Source of the DNA: JAEUOS01 sp965279115
GTDB lineage: Bacteria; Pseudomonadota; Gammaproteobacteria; Burkholderiales; JAEUOS01
Assembly (NCBI GenBank): GCA_965279115.1
Contig: OZ257137.1
Coordinates: 806,001 to 870,000 of the forward strand
DNA length: 64,000 bases
Direction of reading: 5' to 3'
The notes under the pieces were generated by a model. That model saw nothing but the letters and a program-made list of their open reading frames with translations, was not told the DNA's origin and searched no databases. A program made the position numbers and the translations under genes. Below, piece by piece: positions 53,489 to 61,893 of the stretch. Numbering within the stretch: position 1 is the stretch's first letter; each line of letters starts with the position of its first letter.

Positions 53489-54877
53489 ATGTCGCAATCG
53501 ATCTACAAGCCCTACGATCCCAACCAGAGTTTCGGCGGCGGTTGCAGTTGCGGCCAGCATCATTCGGCAGCCGAGCATGATGCAGCCGAGGCAGCGCGCC
53601 TGACGGCACGTGCATCGAACCCGGAAACCCTGTCGCAGGACTTCGTTGAAGCCACCCTGGTGCGGGCGCTGTTTCCCGAGGATTCGATGCGCCGCAAATT
53701 CCTGCGAGCAGTCGGCGCCGGCACGGCGATGTCGGCCATCTCCTCGATGCTGCCGATCGGGCAATTGCAGGCGATGGCACAGGAAAAAGGTGGCAGCCTG
53801 GAAAAGAAGGATCTCAAGATCGGCTTTATCGCCATCACCTGCGCCACGCCGCTGATCATGGCCGACCCGCTCGGGTTCTACAAGAAGCAGGGGCTCAACG
53901 TCACGCTCAACAAGACCGCCGGCTGGGCACTGATCCGCGACAAGATGCTGAACAAGGAACACGACGCCTCGCACTTTCTTTCGCCGATGCCGGTGGCCAT
54001 TTCCATGGGCCTGGGCTCGGTGGCCCAGCCGATGAATGTGGCGACGATCCAGAACATCAACGGCCAGGCCATCGTGCTGGCAAACAAGCACAAGGACAAG
54101 CGCGATCCCAAGCAGTGGAAGGGCTTCAAGTTCGGCATTCCCTTCGACTATTCGATCCACAACCTGTTGCTGCGCTACTACGTGGCCGAGCACGGCCTCG
54201 ACCCGGATACCGACATCCAGTTGCGCGTGACGCCGCCGCCGGAACTGGTGGCCAACCTGCGCGCCGGCAACATCGACGGCTTCCTCGGGCCCGACCCCTT
54301 CAACCAGCGCGCGGTGTACGACGAGATCGGCTTTATCCACATCCTCTCCAAGGAAATCTGGGATGGCCACCCGTGCTGCGCCTTCGGCGTCTCGTCGGCC
54401 TTCATCAAGGAGAACCCCAACACCTTTGCCGCGCTGTATCGCTCGGTTCTCACGGCAGCGGCCATGGCGCGCGACCCGAAGAACCGCGGCCTGATCGCCA
54501 ACGTGATCGCCCCGCCCAACTACCTGAACCAGCCGGTGCCGCTGCTTGAGCAGGTGCTCTCCGGCAAGTTCGCCGACGGGCTGGGCAACGTCAAGAACGT
54601 GCCGGAGCGGGTCGATTTCGATCCGTTCCCGTGGCAGTCGATGGCGGTATGGATGCTCACGCAGATGAAGCGCTGGGGCTACATCAAGGGCGACGTCAAC
54701 TACAAGCAGATCGCCGAACAGGTGTTTCTGGCCACCGACGCGAAGAAGCGCATGGCTGAAGTTGATCAGAAGGCACCTGACAGCCCATATCGGAAGTTCA
54801 AGGTGATGGGCAAGGAGTTCGACCCCGCCAAGCCCACCGACTACCTCAACAGCTTCAAGATCAGAAAGGCGGCCTGA
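53489..54877 (+). CDS. NrtA/CmpA/CynA-type ABC transporter substrate-binding protein
   Basis: A 462-residue protein. It begins with a 66-residue extension containing GGGCSCGQHHSAAEHD (Cys19, Cys21, His24, His25, His30), followed by a Tat signal RRKFLRAVGAGTAM near 68-85 and a NMT1-like binding domain. The family binds nitrate, bicarbonate or cyanate. The order binding protein-permease-ATPase-cyanase matches cyanobacterial cynABDS, so cyanate is the likeliest ligand (inference). The ATG at 53489 has GGAG upstream; ATG 53687 would start directly at the Tat signal and is the alternative. Confidence 0.85.
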   Translation: MSQSIYKPYDPNQSFGGGCSCGQHHSAAEHDAAEAARLTARASNPETLSQDFVEATLVRALFPEDSMRRKFLRAVGAGTAMSAISSMLPIGQLQAMAQEKGGSLEKKDLKIGFIAITCATPLIMADPLGFYKKQGLNVTLNKTAGWALIRDKMLNKEHDASHFLSPMPVAISMGLGSVAQPMNVATIQNINGQAIVLANKHKDKRDPKQWKGFKFGIPFDYSIHNLLLRYYVAEHGLDPDTDIQLRVTPPPELVANLRAGNIDGFLGPDPFNQRAVYDEIGFIHILSKEIWDGHPCCAFGVSSAFIKENPNTFAALYRSVLTAAAMARDPKNRGLIANVIAPPNYLNQPVPLLEQVLSGKFADGLGNVKNVPERVDFDPFPWQSMAVWMLTQMKRWGYIKGDVNYKQIAEQVFLATDAKKRMAEVDQKAPDSPYRKFKVMGKEFDPAKPTDYLNSFKIRKAA

Positions 54878-54879
54878 GC

Positions 54880-55734
54880 GTGAAAAGCCTGGGCTTTCGT
54901 GCGGCGATCCTTTCCATTCTCATCTTCCTCGGGATGATGGGCATCTGGCACGCTGCCACGATGCAAAAGGAGGGCGGTGGCGGGCCGGTGATGTCCGCCC
55001 AGGAAGCGGAGTACGCCAAGCTGATGGGCAAAGCGCCTGGTGCGGCGAAGTCCAACGGCTTTCCCACGCTGGCGCAGATGGGTGAAACCGCCTGGAAACA
55101 TGTCAGTGATCCCTTCTACGACAAAGGCCCGAACGACAAGGGCATCGGCATTCAGCTGATGTACTCGCTGGGGCGGGTGGGGCTGGGCTTCCTGATTGCA
55201 GCGCTGGTGGCAATACCGCTTGGCTTCGTGATCGGCATGTCGCCCCTGATCTACCGCGCGCTCAACCCCTTCATCCAGGTATTGAAGCCGATCTCGCCCC
55301 TGGCCTGGATGCCGATCGCGCTCTACACCATCAAGGACTCGTCGATCTCCGGCGTGTTCGTGATCTTCATCTGCTCGATCTGGCCGATGCTGATCAACAC
55401 TGCCTTCGGCGTGGCGAGCGTACGCCGCGAATGGCTCAACGTCGCCCGCACGCTTGAGGTATCGCCGCTGCGCAAGGCCTTCCAGGTGATCCTGCCGGCG
55501 GCAGCACCGACCATCCTGACCGGCATGCGCATCTCCATGGGCATCGCCTGGCTGGTGATCGTGGCCGCGGAGATGCTGGTGGGTGGTACCGGCATCGGCT
55601 ACTTTGTCTGGAACGAGTGGAACAACCTTTCGCTTACCAACGTGATCTTCGCCATCCTCACCATCGGGGTGGTGGGCATGCTGCTGGACCTCCTGTTCGC
55701 GCAGGCCCAGAAGCTCGTCACCTACGTCGACTAG
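54880..55734 (+). CDS. ABC transporter permease (NrtB/CynB type)
   Basis: A 284-residue BPD-type permease with an N-terminal membrane helix, a longer polar segment (about 25-85) and five further helices. The cytoplasmic ATPase-contact loop reads LEVSPLRKAFQVILPAAAPT. The start is GTG at 54880, two bases after the binding-protein stop. It forms the membrane channel with the ATPase at 55741; a CynB-like cyanate role is inferred from cynS downstream. Confidence 0.9.
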   Translation: MKSLGFRAAILSILIFLGMMGIWHAATMQKEGGGGPVMSAQEAEYAKLMGKAPGAAKSNGFPTLAQMGETAWKHVSDPFYDKGPNDKGIGIQLMYSLGRVGLGFLIAALVAIPLGFVIGMSPLIYRALNPFIQVLKPISPLAWMPIALYTIKDSSISGVFVIFICSIWPMLINTAFGVASVRREWLNVARTLEVSPLRKAFQVILPAAAPTILTGMRISMGIAWLVIVAAEMLVGGTGIGYFVWNEWNNLSLTNVIFAILTIGVVGMLLDLLFAQAQKLVTYVD

Positions 55735-55740
55735 CAGACC

Positions 55741-56613
55741 ATGGACAAACCCTTCCTGCAGATCGAAGGCCTCGCCAAGACCTATCCCGGCGCCGACGTG
55801 CCGGTGTTCGAGGGCATCAATTTCGGCATCGATCGCGGCGAATTCGTCTGCATCATCGGGCACTCGGGCTGTGGCAAGACCACCATTCTCAACGTGCTGG
55901 CGGGCCTGGAAACCGCCACGGCGGGCAACGTGTTCATGGACAACCGCGAAGTGTCCGGCCCCGGCCTGGAACGCGGTGTGGTCTTCCAGGGCCACGCGCT
56001 GATGCCCTGGCTTTCCGTGCTCGCCAATGTGGCCTTTGCGGTGAAATCCCGCTGGCCGGACTGGCCCAAAGACCGCATTGAAGGTCACGCCCGCCGCTAC
56101 ATCGAGATGGTGGGCCTGAAAGGCGCGGAACTGAAGAAGCCTGCGGCGCTTTCGGGCGGCATGAAGCAACGGGTGGGCATCGCACGCGCCTTCGCCATCG
56201 AGCCCAAGATGCTCCTGCTCGATGAACCCTTCGGCGCGCTCGACGCGCTCACCCGCGGCACCATCCAGGACGAGTTGCTCAAGATCGTGCGCGAGACGCA
56301 TCAGACCGTGTTCATGATCACCCACGACGTGGATGAAGCCATCCTGCTGGCCGACAAGATCATGCTCATGAGCAACGGGCCGCGCGCGCGCATCGCCGAG
56401 ATCGTGGTCAATACCATGGGCAAGGAACGCACCCGCAGCAGCATGCACCACGACCCGCAGTTCTATCGCATCCGCAACCACCTGGTCGACTTCCTGGTGA
56501 ACAGGTCGAAGCTGCTGCAGGGGAGCACGCCCCAACTGCAGGACGCTGCCCCGGTGTTCGTCAGTCCCGGACTGGCCGCAAACGAGGAACCTCCGGCCGT
56601 CAACGCCGCATAA
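55741..56613 (+). CDS. ABC transporter ATP-binding protein (NrtD/CynD type)
   Basis: A 290-residue ATPase. Walker A is GHSGCGKTT near 41, the signature is LSGGMKQRVGIARA, Walker B is MLLLDEPFGALD and the H-loop is ITHDVDEA. The Q-loop region VVFQGHALMPWL is typical of the nitrate/sulfonate/cyanate group. It lies 6 bases after the permease stop and 35 before cynS. The C-terminal 40 residues are an unconserved Pro/Ala-rich tail. Confidence 0.92.
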   Translation: MDKPFLQIEGLAKTYPGADVPVFEGINFGIDRGEFVCIIGHSGCGKTTILNVLAGLETATAGNVFMDNREVSGPGLERGVVFQGHALMPWLSVLANVAFAVKSRWPDWPKDRIEGHARRYIEMVGLKGAELKKPAALSGGMKQRVGIARAFAIEPKMLLLDEPFGALDALTRGTIQDELLKIVRETHQTVFMITHDVDEAILLADKIMLMSNGPRARIAEIVVNTMGKERTRSSMHHDPQFYRIRNHLVDFLVNRSKLLQGSTPQLQDAAPVFVSPGLAANEEPPAVNAA

Positions 56614-56648
56614 GTCAACACAACCCCAACCATCCACAAGGAGATTGC

Positions 56649-57092
56649 ATGGATCGCACCGACGTCACCAAGAAAATCGTGTCCGTGAAGGTCAAGAAGG
56701 GCATGAAATGGGAGGCCATCGCCAAGAAGATCGGCCAGAGCAAGGAATGGGTCACCGCCGCCCTGCTGGGCCAGATGCAGATGACCAAGAAGCAGGCCGA
56801 AACCGCGGCTAAGATTTTCGGCCTCACCGATGAAGAAACCGCCTGGCTGCAGATCGTGCCCTACAAGGGTTCGCTGCCGACCGCGGTCCCGACCGATCCG
56901 CTGATCTATCGCTGGTACGAGATCGTCAGCGTCTACGGCACCACCATCAAGGAACTCATCCACGAGGAATTCGGCGACGGCATCATGAGCGCGATCGATT
57001 TTTCAATGGATATCACGCGTGAACCCGACCCCAAGGGTGACCGGGTGCATGTGGTGCTGTCGGGCAAGTTCCTCCCCTACAAGACCTACTAG
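56649..57092 (+). CDS. cynS: Cyanase (cyanate hydratase)
   Basis: A 147-residue enzyme (E. coli 156) that converts cyanate and bicarbonate to ammonia and CO2. An N-terminal helical DNA-binding-like fold precedes the catalytic C-terminal domain. Active-site residues are present: Arg and Glu in YRWYEIVSVYG and Ser in DGIMSAIDF. GGAG sits 8 bases before the ATG at 56649. Its place after the transporter genes reproduces the cynABDS order, so cyanate import and hydrolysis are probably linked. Confidence 0.96.
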   Translation: MDRTDVTKKIVSVKVKKGMKWEAIAKKIGQSKEWVTAALLGQMQMTKKQAETAAKIFGLTDEETAWLQIVPYKGSLPTAVPTDPLIYRWYEIVSVYGTTIKELIHEEFGDGIMSAIDFSMDITREPDPKGDRVHVVLSGKFLPYKTY

Positions 57093-57149
57093 GCATCTCG
57101 CCCCAGGCGCGGCCTGTTCGCGCCCGGCACTACACGGGTTTTCCCTCCG

Positions 57150-57177
57150 GACGGCGTTGCCTTTGTGGCACGCCGTC
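57150..57177 (+). terminator. Terminator-like hairpin after cynS
   Basis: GACGGCGTTGCC at 57150-57161 pairs with GGCACGCCGTC at 57167-57177 with one bulged T and loop TTTGT. It is followed by tgcttattt. It lies 58 bases after cynS and would separate the cyanase transcript from the TRAP binding protein gene at 57235. Confidence 0.6.
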
Positions 57178-57234
57178 TGCTTATTTAGCCGGCGATCAAT
57201 ACCGATTTCACTTCCAACCACACGGAGCATCCGC

Positions 57235-58338
57235 ATGACCCCGAACCGCAGAAAATTCATCACCGGCGCAGCCGGCGGCGCCACCGCCGCCCTGGCGTTT
57301 CCGGCAATCGCGCAATCCTTGCCCAATGTGAAGTGGCGCCTCGCCTCGAGCTATCCGAAATCGCTCGACACCGTGTTCGGCGGCGCCGACCTGCTGTCCA
57401 AGCGCGTCGCGGCGCTCACCGGCGGCAAGTTCCAGATCCAGGTGTTCGCCGCCGGCGAAGTGGTACCGGGCCTGCAGGTCGCCGATGCGGTGCAAAACGG
57501 CACGGTCGAATGCGGCCATACCAACAGCTATTACTACATCGGCAAGAACAAGGCCTTCGCATTCGAGACCACGGTGCCCTTCGGCATCAACCAGCGTCAG
57601 CAGAACGCGTGGATGTACTACGGCGGCGGGCGTGAACTGGTGAGCGAGTTCCTCAAGGACTTCAACATCGCATCCTTCCCCGGCGGCAATACCGGCACGC
57701 AAATGGGCGGCTGGTTCCGCAAGGAAGTCAAGACGCTTGCCGACATCAAGGGCCTGAAGATCCGCATCGCCGGCCTGGGCGGTGAGGTGTTCGCCAAGAT
57801 GGGCGCAGTCCCCCAGCAGATCGCCGGCGGCGACATCTATCCGGCGCTTGAAAAAGGCACCATCGACGCCGCCGAATGGGTTGGCCCCTATGACGACGAG
57901 AAGCTCGGTTTCTACAAGGTGGCCAAGCACTACTACACCCCGGGCTGGTGGGAGCCGAACTCGGCCTACTCGTTCTACGTGAGCCTGAAGGAATGGGAAA
58001 AGCTGCCCAAGGAATACCAGGCCGCCTTCGAAGCCGCCGCCTACGCCGTCAACGCCGACATGATGGCCGAGTACGACGCCAAGAACCCCGCCGCGTTGAA
58101 ACGCCTGATCGCCAACGGCGTCAAGCTGCATCCGTTCTCGACCGAGATCCTCAAGGCGGCGCAGGACGTGGCCTACGCGATGTACGACGAGGAAGCGGCC
58201 AAGAACCCGGCCTTCAAGAAGATCTACCTGTCGTGGGTGAAGTTCCGCGAGGACCAGATGCAATGGCACCGCGTGGCCGAGCAGACCATGGCGGCGTTTT
58301 CGTTCAACAACAAGCCGAACGTCAAGACCGTCGCCTGA
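57235..58338 (+). CDS. TRAP transporter substrate-binding protein (DctP family), Tat-exported
   Basis: A 367-residue periplasmic protein. The N-terminus is a Tat signal (NRRKFITGAAGGATAALAF, cleaved near AIAQ). The DctP core follows with ASSYPKSLDTVFGGADLL, a carboxylate-binding Arg in GLKIRIAGLGGEVF and a C-terminal helix. It resembles the 2-oxoacid-binding TakP group. No DctQ or DctM membrane gene is nearby, so it is an orphan here. The ATG at 57235 follows a CACGGAG ribosome site; longer in-frame starts overlap cynS. Confidence 0.9.
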   Translation: MTPNRRKFITGAAGGATAALAFPAIAQSLPNVKWRLASSYPKSLDTVFGGADLLSKRVAALTGGKFQIQVFAAGEVVPGLQVADAVQNGTVECGHTNSYYYIGKNKAFAFETTVPFGINQRQQNAWMYYGGGRELVSEFLKDFNIASFPGGNTGTQMGGWFRKEVKTLADIKGLKIRIAGLGGEVFAKMGAVPQQIAGGDIYPALEKGTIDAAEWVGPYDDEKLGFYKVAKHYYTPGWWEPNSAYSFYVSLKEWEKLPKEYQAAFEAAAYAVNADMMAEYDAKNPAALKRLIANGVKLHPFSTEILKAAQDVAYAMYDEEAAKNPAFKKIYLSWVKFREDQMQWHRVAEQTMAAFSFNNKPNVKTVA

Positions 58339-58353
58339 TCGCGTCATTGGCAG

Positions 58354-58380
58354 AAAAGGCCCCGCCCGTCGGGGCCTTTT
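58354..58380 (+). terminator. Rho-independent terminator after the TRAP binding protein
   Basis: AAAAGGCCCCG at 58354-58364 pairs perfectly with CGGGGCCTTTT at 58370-58380 around CCCGT, followed by catttt. It lies 16 bases after the stop. The A/T flanks allow it to work on either strand. Confidence 0.9.
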
Positions 58381-58479
58381 CATTTTCGGATTCCGGCCTT
58401 ACACGCGCCATCGCAGCGGCACGCCTCACGCCGCAATGGTAGATTCGCCCCTTTCGACAAGAACGCAAGGGAGACCAAC

Positions 58480-59532
58480 ATGCAAAGCTACGACGTCACC
58501 GAGTGGGGCAAACCCCTGCAAAAGGCGATCCGCGACACGCCTGCGCCCACCGGCACCGAAGTGCTGGTCAAGCTCAAGTATTGCGGCGTGTGCCACAGCG
58601 ACGTGCATATCCGCGATGGCTACTTCGACATGGGCGGCGGCAAGAAATTCCAGATGGCCGACCGCGGCATGAAACCGCCGGTCACCATGGGCCATGAGCC
58701 CTATGGCACGGTGATCGCCGCCGGCCCCGATGCCGGCCCGGTGCCGATGGGCGAGGACCGCCTGGTCTACCCGTGGACCGGCTGCGGCAAGTGCGCGCGC
58801 TGCCTGGAAGGCGCCGACAACCTGTGCCCGACGCCCCAGTACATCGGCATCCAGCGCTCTGGCGGATACGCCGACCATGTGCTGGTCCCGCATCCGCGCT
58901 ATCTGGTCGACGCCTCCGGCGTGGAACCCAGCTTCGCCCCCATCCTGGCCTGCTCGGGACTTACCACCTACAGCGCTGTCAACAAGTTGAAGCCCTTCGG
59001 TGCGAACGACTGGATCGTGGTGATGGGCGCAGGTGGCCTCGGCCTGATGGCGGTGGCCATGCTCAATGCCATGGGCCACAAGCGTATCGCCTCGTGCGAT
59101 ATCGACGCCTCGAAGTTCGCAGCGGCACGCGCAGCCGGCGCCGCCGAGACCTTCAACGCGGCCGACCCCGATACGCCGGCCAAGCTGCAGGCATTGCCGG
59201 GCGGTGTGGCCGGTGCGGTCGATCTGGTCGGCGCGACGCAAACCGCGCAGGTGGCCATGGGCGCCCTGCGCAAGGGCGGCCGCTACGTTCTGGTCGGCCT
59301 GTACGGTGGCGAGATCACGCTTTCGATGGTCGGCACCGTGCAGCGCGCGCTCACGGTACAAGGCTCCTATGTCGGCAACGTGCAGGAACTGCGCGAAGTC
59401 GTGGCACTCGCAAAGTCGGGCAAGCTCAAGGCCATTCCCGTCGAAAAGCGGCCAATGAGCGAAATCTCGCGCACCCTTGATGAACTCAAGGCCGGCACGG
59501 TGATCGGCCGTGTGGTGGCGGAGATCGCCTGA
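58480..59532 (+). CDS. Zinc-dependent alcohol dehydrogenase
   Basis: A 350-residue medium-chain dehydrogenase. The catalytic zinc site is CGVCHSDVH with GHEP; the structural zinc site is CGKCARCLEGADNLC. The NAD(P) motif is VMGAGGLGLMAV near 186. No alcohol substrate can be assigned. AAGGGAG lies 8 bases before the ATG at 58480. It is 36 bases from the next gene, so the two may be co-transcribed. Confidence 0.92.
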   Translation: MQSYDVTEWGKPLQKAIRDTPAPTGTEVLVKLKYCGVCHSDVHIRDGYFDMGGGKKFQMADRGMKPPVTMGHEPYGTVIAAGPDAGPVPMGEDRLVYPWTGCGKCARCLEGADNLCPTPQYIGIQRSGGYADHVLVPHPRYLVDASGVEPSFAPILACSGLTTYSAVNKLKPFGANDWIVVMGAGGLGLMAVAMLNAMGHKRIASCDIDASKFAAARAAGAAETFNAADPDTPAKLQALPGGVAGAVDLVGATQTAQVAMGALRKGGRYVLVGLYGGEITLSMVGTVQRALTVQGSYVGNVQELREVVALAKSGKLKAIPVEKRPMSEISRTLDELKAGTVIGRVVAEIA

Positions 59533-59568
59533 TATTCAATCGCAGTCATTCAACCTCGCTGGACAGAC

Positions 59569-61173
59569 ATGGCAAATCCTTCACGCGGCACGCGCGGCAT
59601 GGCCGTCGCGCCCCACTCCCTGGCCTCCCAATCCGCTCTGGCCGTATTGCGCGAAGGCGGCAACGCCGTCGAGGCGATGATCGCCGCCACCGCCACCATC
59701 GCGGTGGTGTATCCGCACATGAACGGCATCGGTGGCGACAGTTTCTGGCTGGTGCGCACGCCGGCTGATGGCGTCATCGGCATCGATGCCTGCGGCGCTT
59801 CCGCGGCGGGCGTTTCGCGTGCCGACTACGCCGGCAAGCCGGCGATTCCGTTTCGCGGCGGGTCGGCGGCGATCACTGTGGCGGCGACCATGTCCGGCTG
59901 GAACGCGGCCTACCGGCATTCGGTGGAAAAGCTGGGTGGCAAGCTGCCCTTGTCACGCCTGCTGGAGGACGCGATCCACTACGCGAAATCCGGCATCGCG
60001 GTGACGTATTCGCAGCACATGAATACCACCAAAAAGCTGCCGGAACTGAAGGATATCCACGGCTTCGCGGGTGCGTTCCTGATCAACGGCAAGCCGCCCG
60101 CCACGGGCGACGTGTTCCTGCAGCCGCGGATGGGGGCCACGCTGGAGCAGTTGGCGCGCGCGGGACTGGACGACTACTATCGCGGTGACCTGGCGCGGGC
60201 CATCGCCAAGGATCTCGCCGCCGCGCAAAGCCCGGTGACCCTGGCCGACCTCGAAACGCACCAGGCACTGATTCGCACGCCGCTCGAACTCGCCCACTCG
60301 CTGGGGCGCGTCTACAACATGCCACCGCCCACCCAGGGGCTGGTGTCGCTCTTGATCCTGGGCCAGATGGACCGGCTCGGCATTGAACGCTTTGACCATC
60401 TCTCGGCGGACTATGTGCATGCCGCGGTGGAGGCCACCAAGCGTGCCTTCCGGGTCCGCGACAAGTACATCACCGATCCGGAGGTCATGAAGAAGAACGG
60501 CGCGCCGGACCCGCAATCGCTGCTGGCGGCTGCCAACCTCGACGCCGAAGCCGCCAAGATCGACATGGCCAAGGCGGCTCCATGGGGTGCGGGCAAGGGC
60601 CCGGCGGACACCATCTGGATGGGCGTCATCGACGGCCAGGGCAACGCGGTATCGCTGATCCAGTCGATATATCACGAGTTCGGCTCCGGTGTCGTGCTGG
60701 GCACCACCGGCATCAACTGGCAAAACCGCGGCGCCTCGTTTTCGCTCAACCCGCAGCACATCAACACGCTGGAACCGCGCAAGAAGCCGTTCCATACACT
60801 CAACCCGGCGATGGCGCTGTTCAACGACGGCCGCGTCATGGTGTACGGCAATATGGGTGGCGATGGCCAGCCGCAAAGCCAGTCGGCCGTATTCACCCGC
60901 ACGGCCGTGCTGGGCATGAATCCGCAGGACGCCATCGCGGCACCGCGCTGGCTGCTGGGCCGTACCTGGGGCCAGACCTCGGACACCTTGAAGCTCGAGG
61001 GCCGCTTCCCGGCCGCCACGGTCGAGGAACTGAAGCGCCGCGGTCATGACGTGGAGATGTACCCTGACTTCGACGAAACGCTGGGTCATGCAGGTTGCGT
61101 GATCCGCCATCCGAACGGCAATTTCGAGGGCGGCTTCGACCCACGCTCGGATGGTGGTGTGGCGGCCTGGTGA
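59569..61173 (+). CDS. Gamma-glutamyltransferase family protein, no signal peptide
   Basis: A 534-residue Ntn-hydrolase of the gamma-glutamyltransferase family. N-terminal GMAVAPHSLASQSALAVLRE and GIGGDSFWLVR are typical. The autocatalytic Thr is in ADTIWMGVIDGQGNAVS near 345; FGSGVV and GGDGQPQSQ follow. There is no signal peptide, unlike glutathione-degrading periplasmic enzymes, so this cytoplasmic form may act on another gamma-glutamyl or acylated amine. It follows the alcohol dehydrogenase. Confidence 0.9.
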   Translation: MANPSRGTRGMAVAPHSLASQSALAVLREGGNAVEAMIAATATIAVVYPHMNGIGGDSFWLVRTPADGVIGIDACGASAAGVSRADYAGKPAIPFRGGSAAITVAATMSGWNAAYRHSVEKLGGKLPLSRLLEDAIHYAKSGIAVTYSQHMNTTKKLPELKDIHGFAGAFLINGKPPATGDVFLQPRMGATLEQLARAGLDDYYRGDLARAIAKDLAAAQSPVTLADLETHQALIRTPLELAHSLGRVYNMPPPTQGLVSLLILGQMDRLGIERFDHLSADYVHAAVEATKRAFRVRDKYITDPEVMKKNGAPDPQSLLAAANLDAEAAKIDMAKAAPWGAGKGPADTIWMGVIDGQGNAVSLIQSIYHEFGSGVVLGTTGINWQNRGASFSLNPQHINTLEPRKKPFHTLNPAMALFNDGRVMVYGNMGGDGQPQSQSAVFTRTAVLGMNPQDAIAAPRWLLGRTWGQTSDTLKLEGRFPAATVEELKRRGHDVEMYPDFDETLGHAGCVIRHPNGNFEGGFDPRSDGGVAAW

Positions 61174-61248
61174 GGGCGCGGCGCCATCCCGATCGGGCCG
61201 CAAGTTTGGCAAAATCACGGTCTCGCAAACACACCCGCGCTTTTCAAT

Positions 61249-61476
61249 ATGCCGATCTTCGAATATCAGTGCAGCGACTGCGGCAACCACTTCGAGCAAC
61301 TCGTGCGCTCATCCACGGTACCCGAATGCCCGAAGTGCGCCAGCCACAAGCTCGACAAGCAACTCTCCGTCTTTGCTGCTGCCAGCAGCGAATCCGCCGG
61401 CGCCGCGCCCATGGCCATGGGCCCATGCGGCAGTTGCGGTCACCCTGACGGACCGGGCAGCTGCGCGATGCATTGA
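61249..61476 (+). CDS. FmdB-type zinc ribbon protein
   Basis: A 75-residue putative regulatory protein. The FmdB zinc ribbon has two CxxC knuckles, YQCSDCGNHFE and ECPKCASHK. The C-terminus adds more Cys (CGSCGHPDGPGSCAMH), common in betaproteobacterial members. Function is not known beyond the motif. Its stop is three bases before the Hsp15 ATG. Confidence 0.88.
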   Translation: MPIFEYQCSDCGNHFEQLVRSSTVPECPKCASHKLDKQLSVFAAASSESAGAAPMAMGPCGSCGHPDGPGSCAMH

Positions 61477-61478
61477 AC

Positions 61479-61856
61479 ATGGAGCGCGTCCGGCTCGACA
61501 AATTCCTCTGGGCCGCGCGCTTCTACAAGACCCGCAGCATCAGCACCGAAGCCATCGACGGCGGCAAGGTGCGCGTCAACGGGGACCGCGTCAAGCCGGC
61601 CAAGGAGGTCAAGGCGGGTGACCGCATCGACCTGCGTGCCGGCGATTCCGAATACACCATCCTGGTGAAGGCGCTGGCGGACAAGCGTGGTAGCGCAGAG
61701 ATCGCACGCACCCTCTACGACGAGACCCCGGAGAGTGTGGCCGCCAGAATCGCCGCCACGGAGAAGCGCCGCCGCTTCAGCGACCCTTCCGAGGAAATCT
61801 TTGCCCGGCCCACCAAGAAGGACCGCCGCAGCCTGGACCGGTTTCGTGGCGGATAA
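61479..61856 (+). CDS. hslR: S4-domain RNA-binding heat shock protein Hsp15
   Basis: A 125-residue protein. The S4 RNA-binding domain (about 3-60) begins VRLDKFLWAARFYKTRS and contains GGKVRVNGDRVKPAKEV. A basic C-terminal helix contains RPTKKDRRSLDRF. Hsp15 rescues stalled 50S subunits carrying nascent chains in E. coli. The ATG at 61479 is chosen over a TTG at 61473 two codons earlier. It follows the FmdB gene closely. Confidence 0.9.
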   Translation: MERVRLDKFLWAARFYKTRSISTEAIDGGKVRVNGDRVKPAKEVKAGDRIDLRAGDSEYTILVKALADKRGSAEIARTLYDETPESVAARIAATEKRRRFSDPSEEIFARPTKKDRRSLDRFRGG

Positions 61857-61893
61857 TGCGTCGCAGAATCAACCGACAAGAACGGAGACAAAC

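Noticed and set aside
54841..56637. A 598-codon minus-strand frame opposite the ABC transporter genes
   Set aside because: The plus-strand permease and ATPase have all expected motifs; the opposite frame is compositionally odd and has none.
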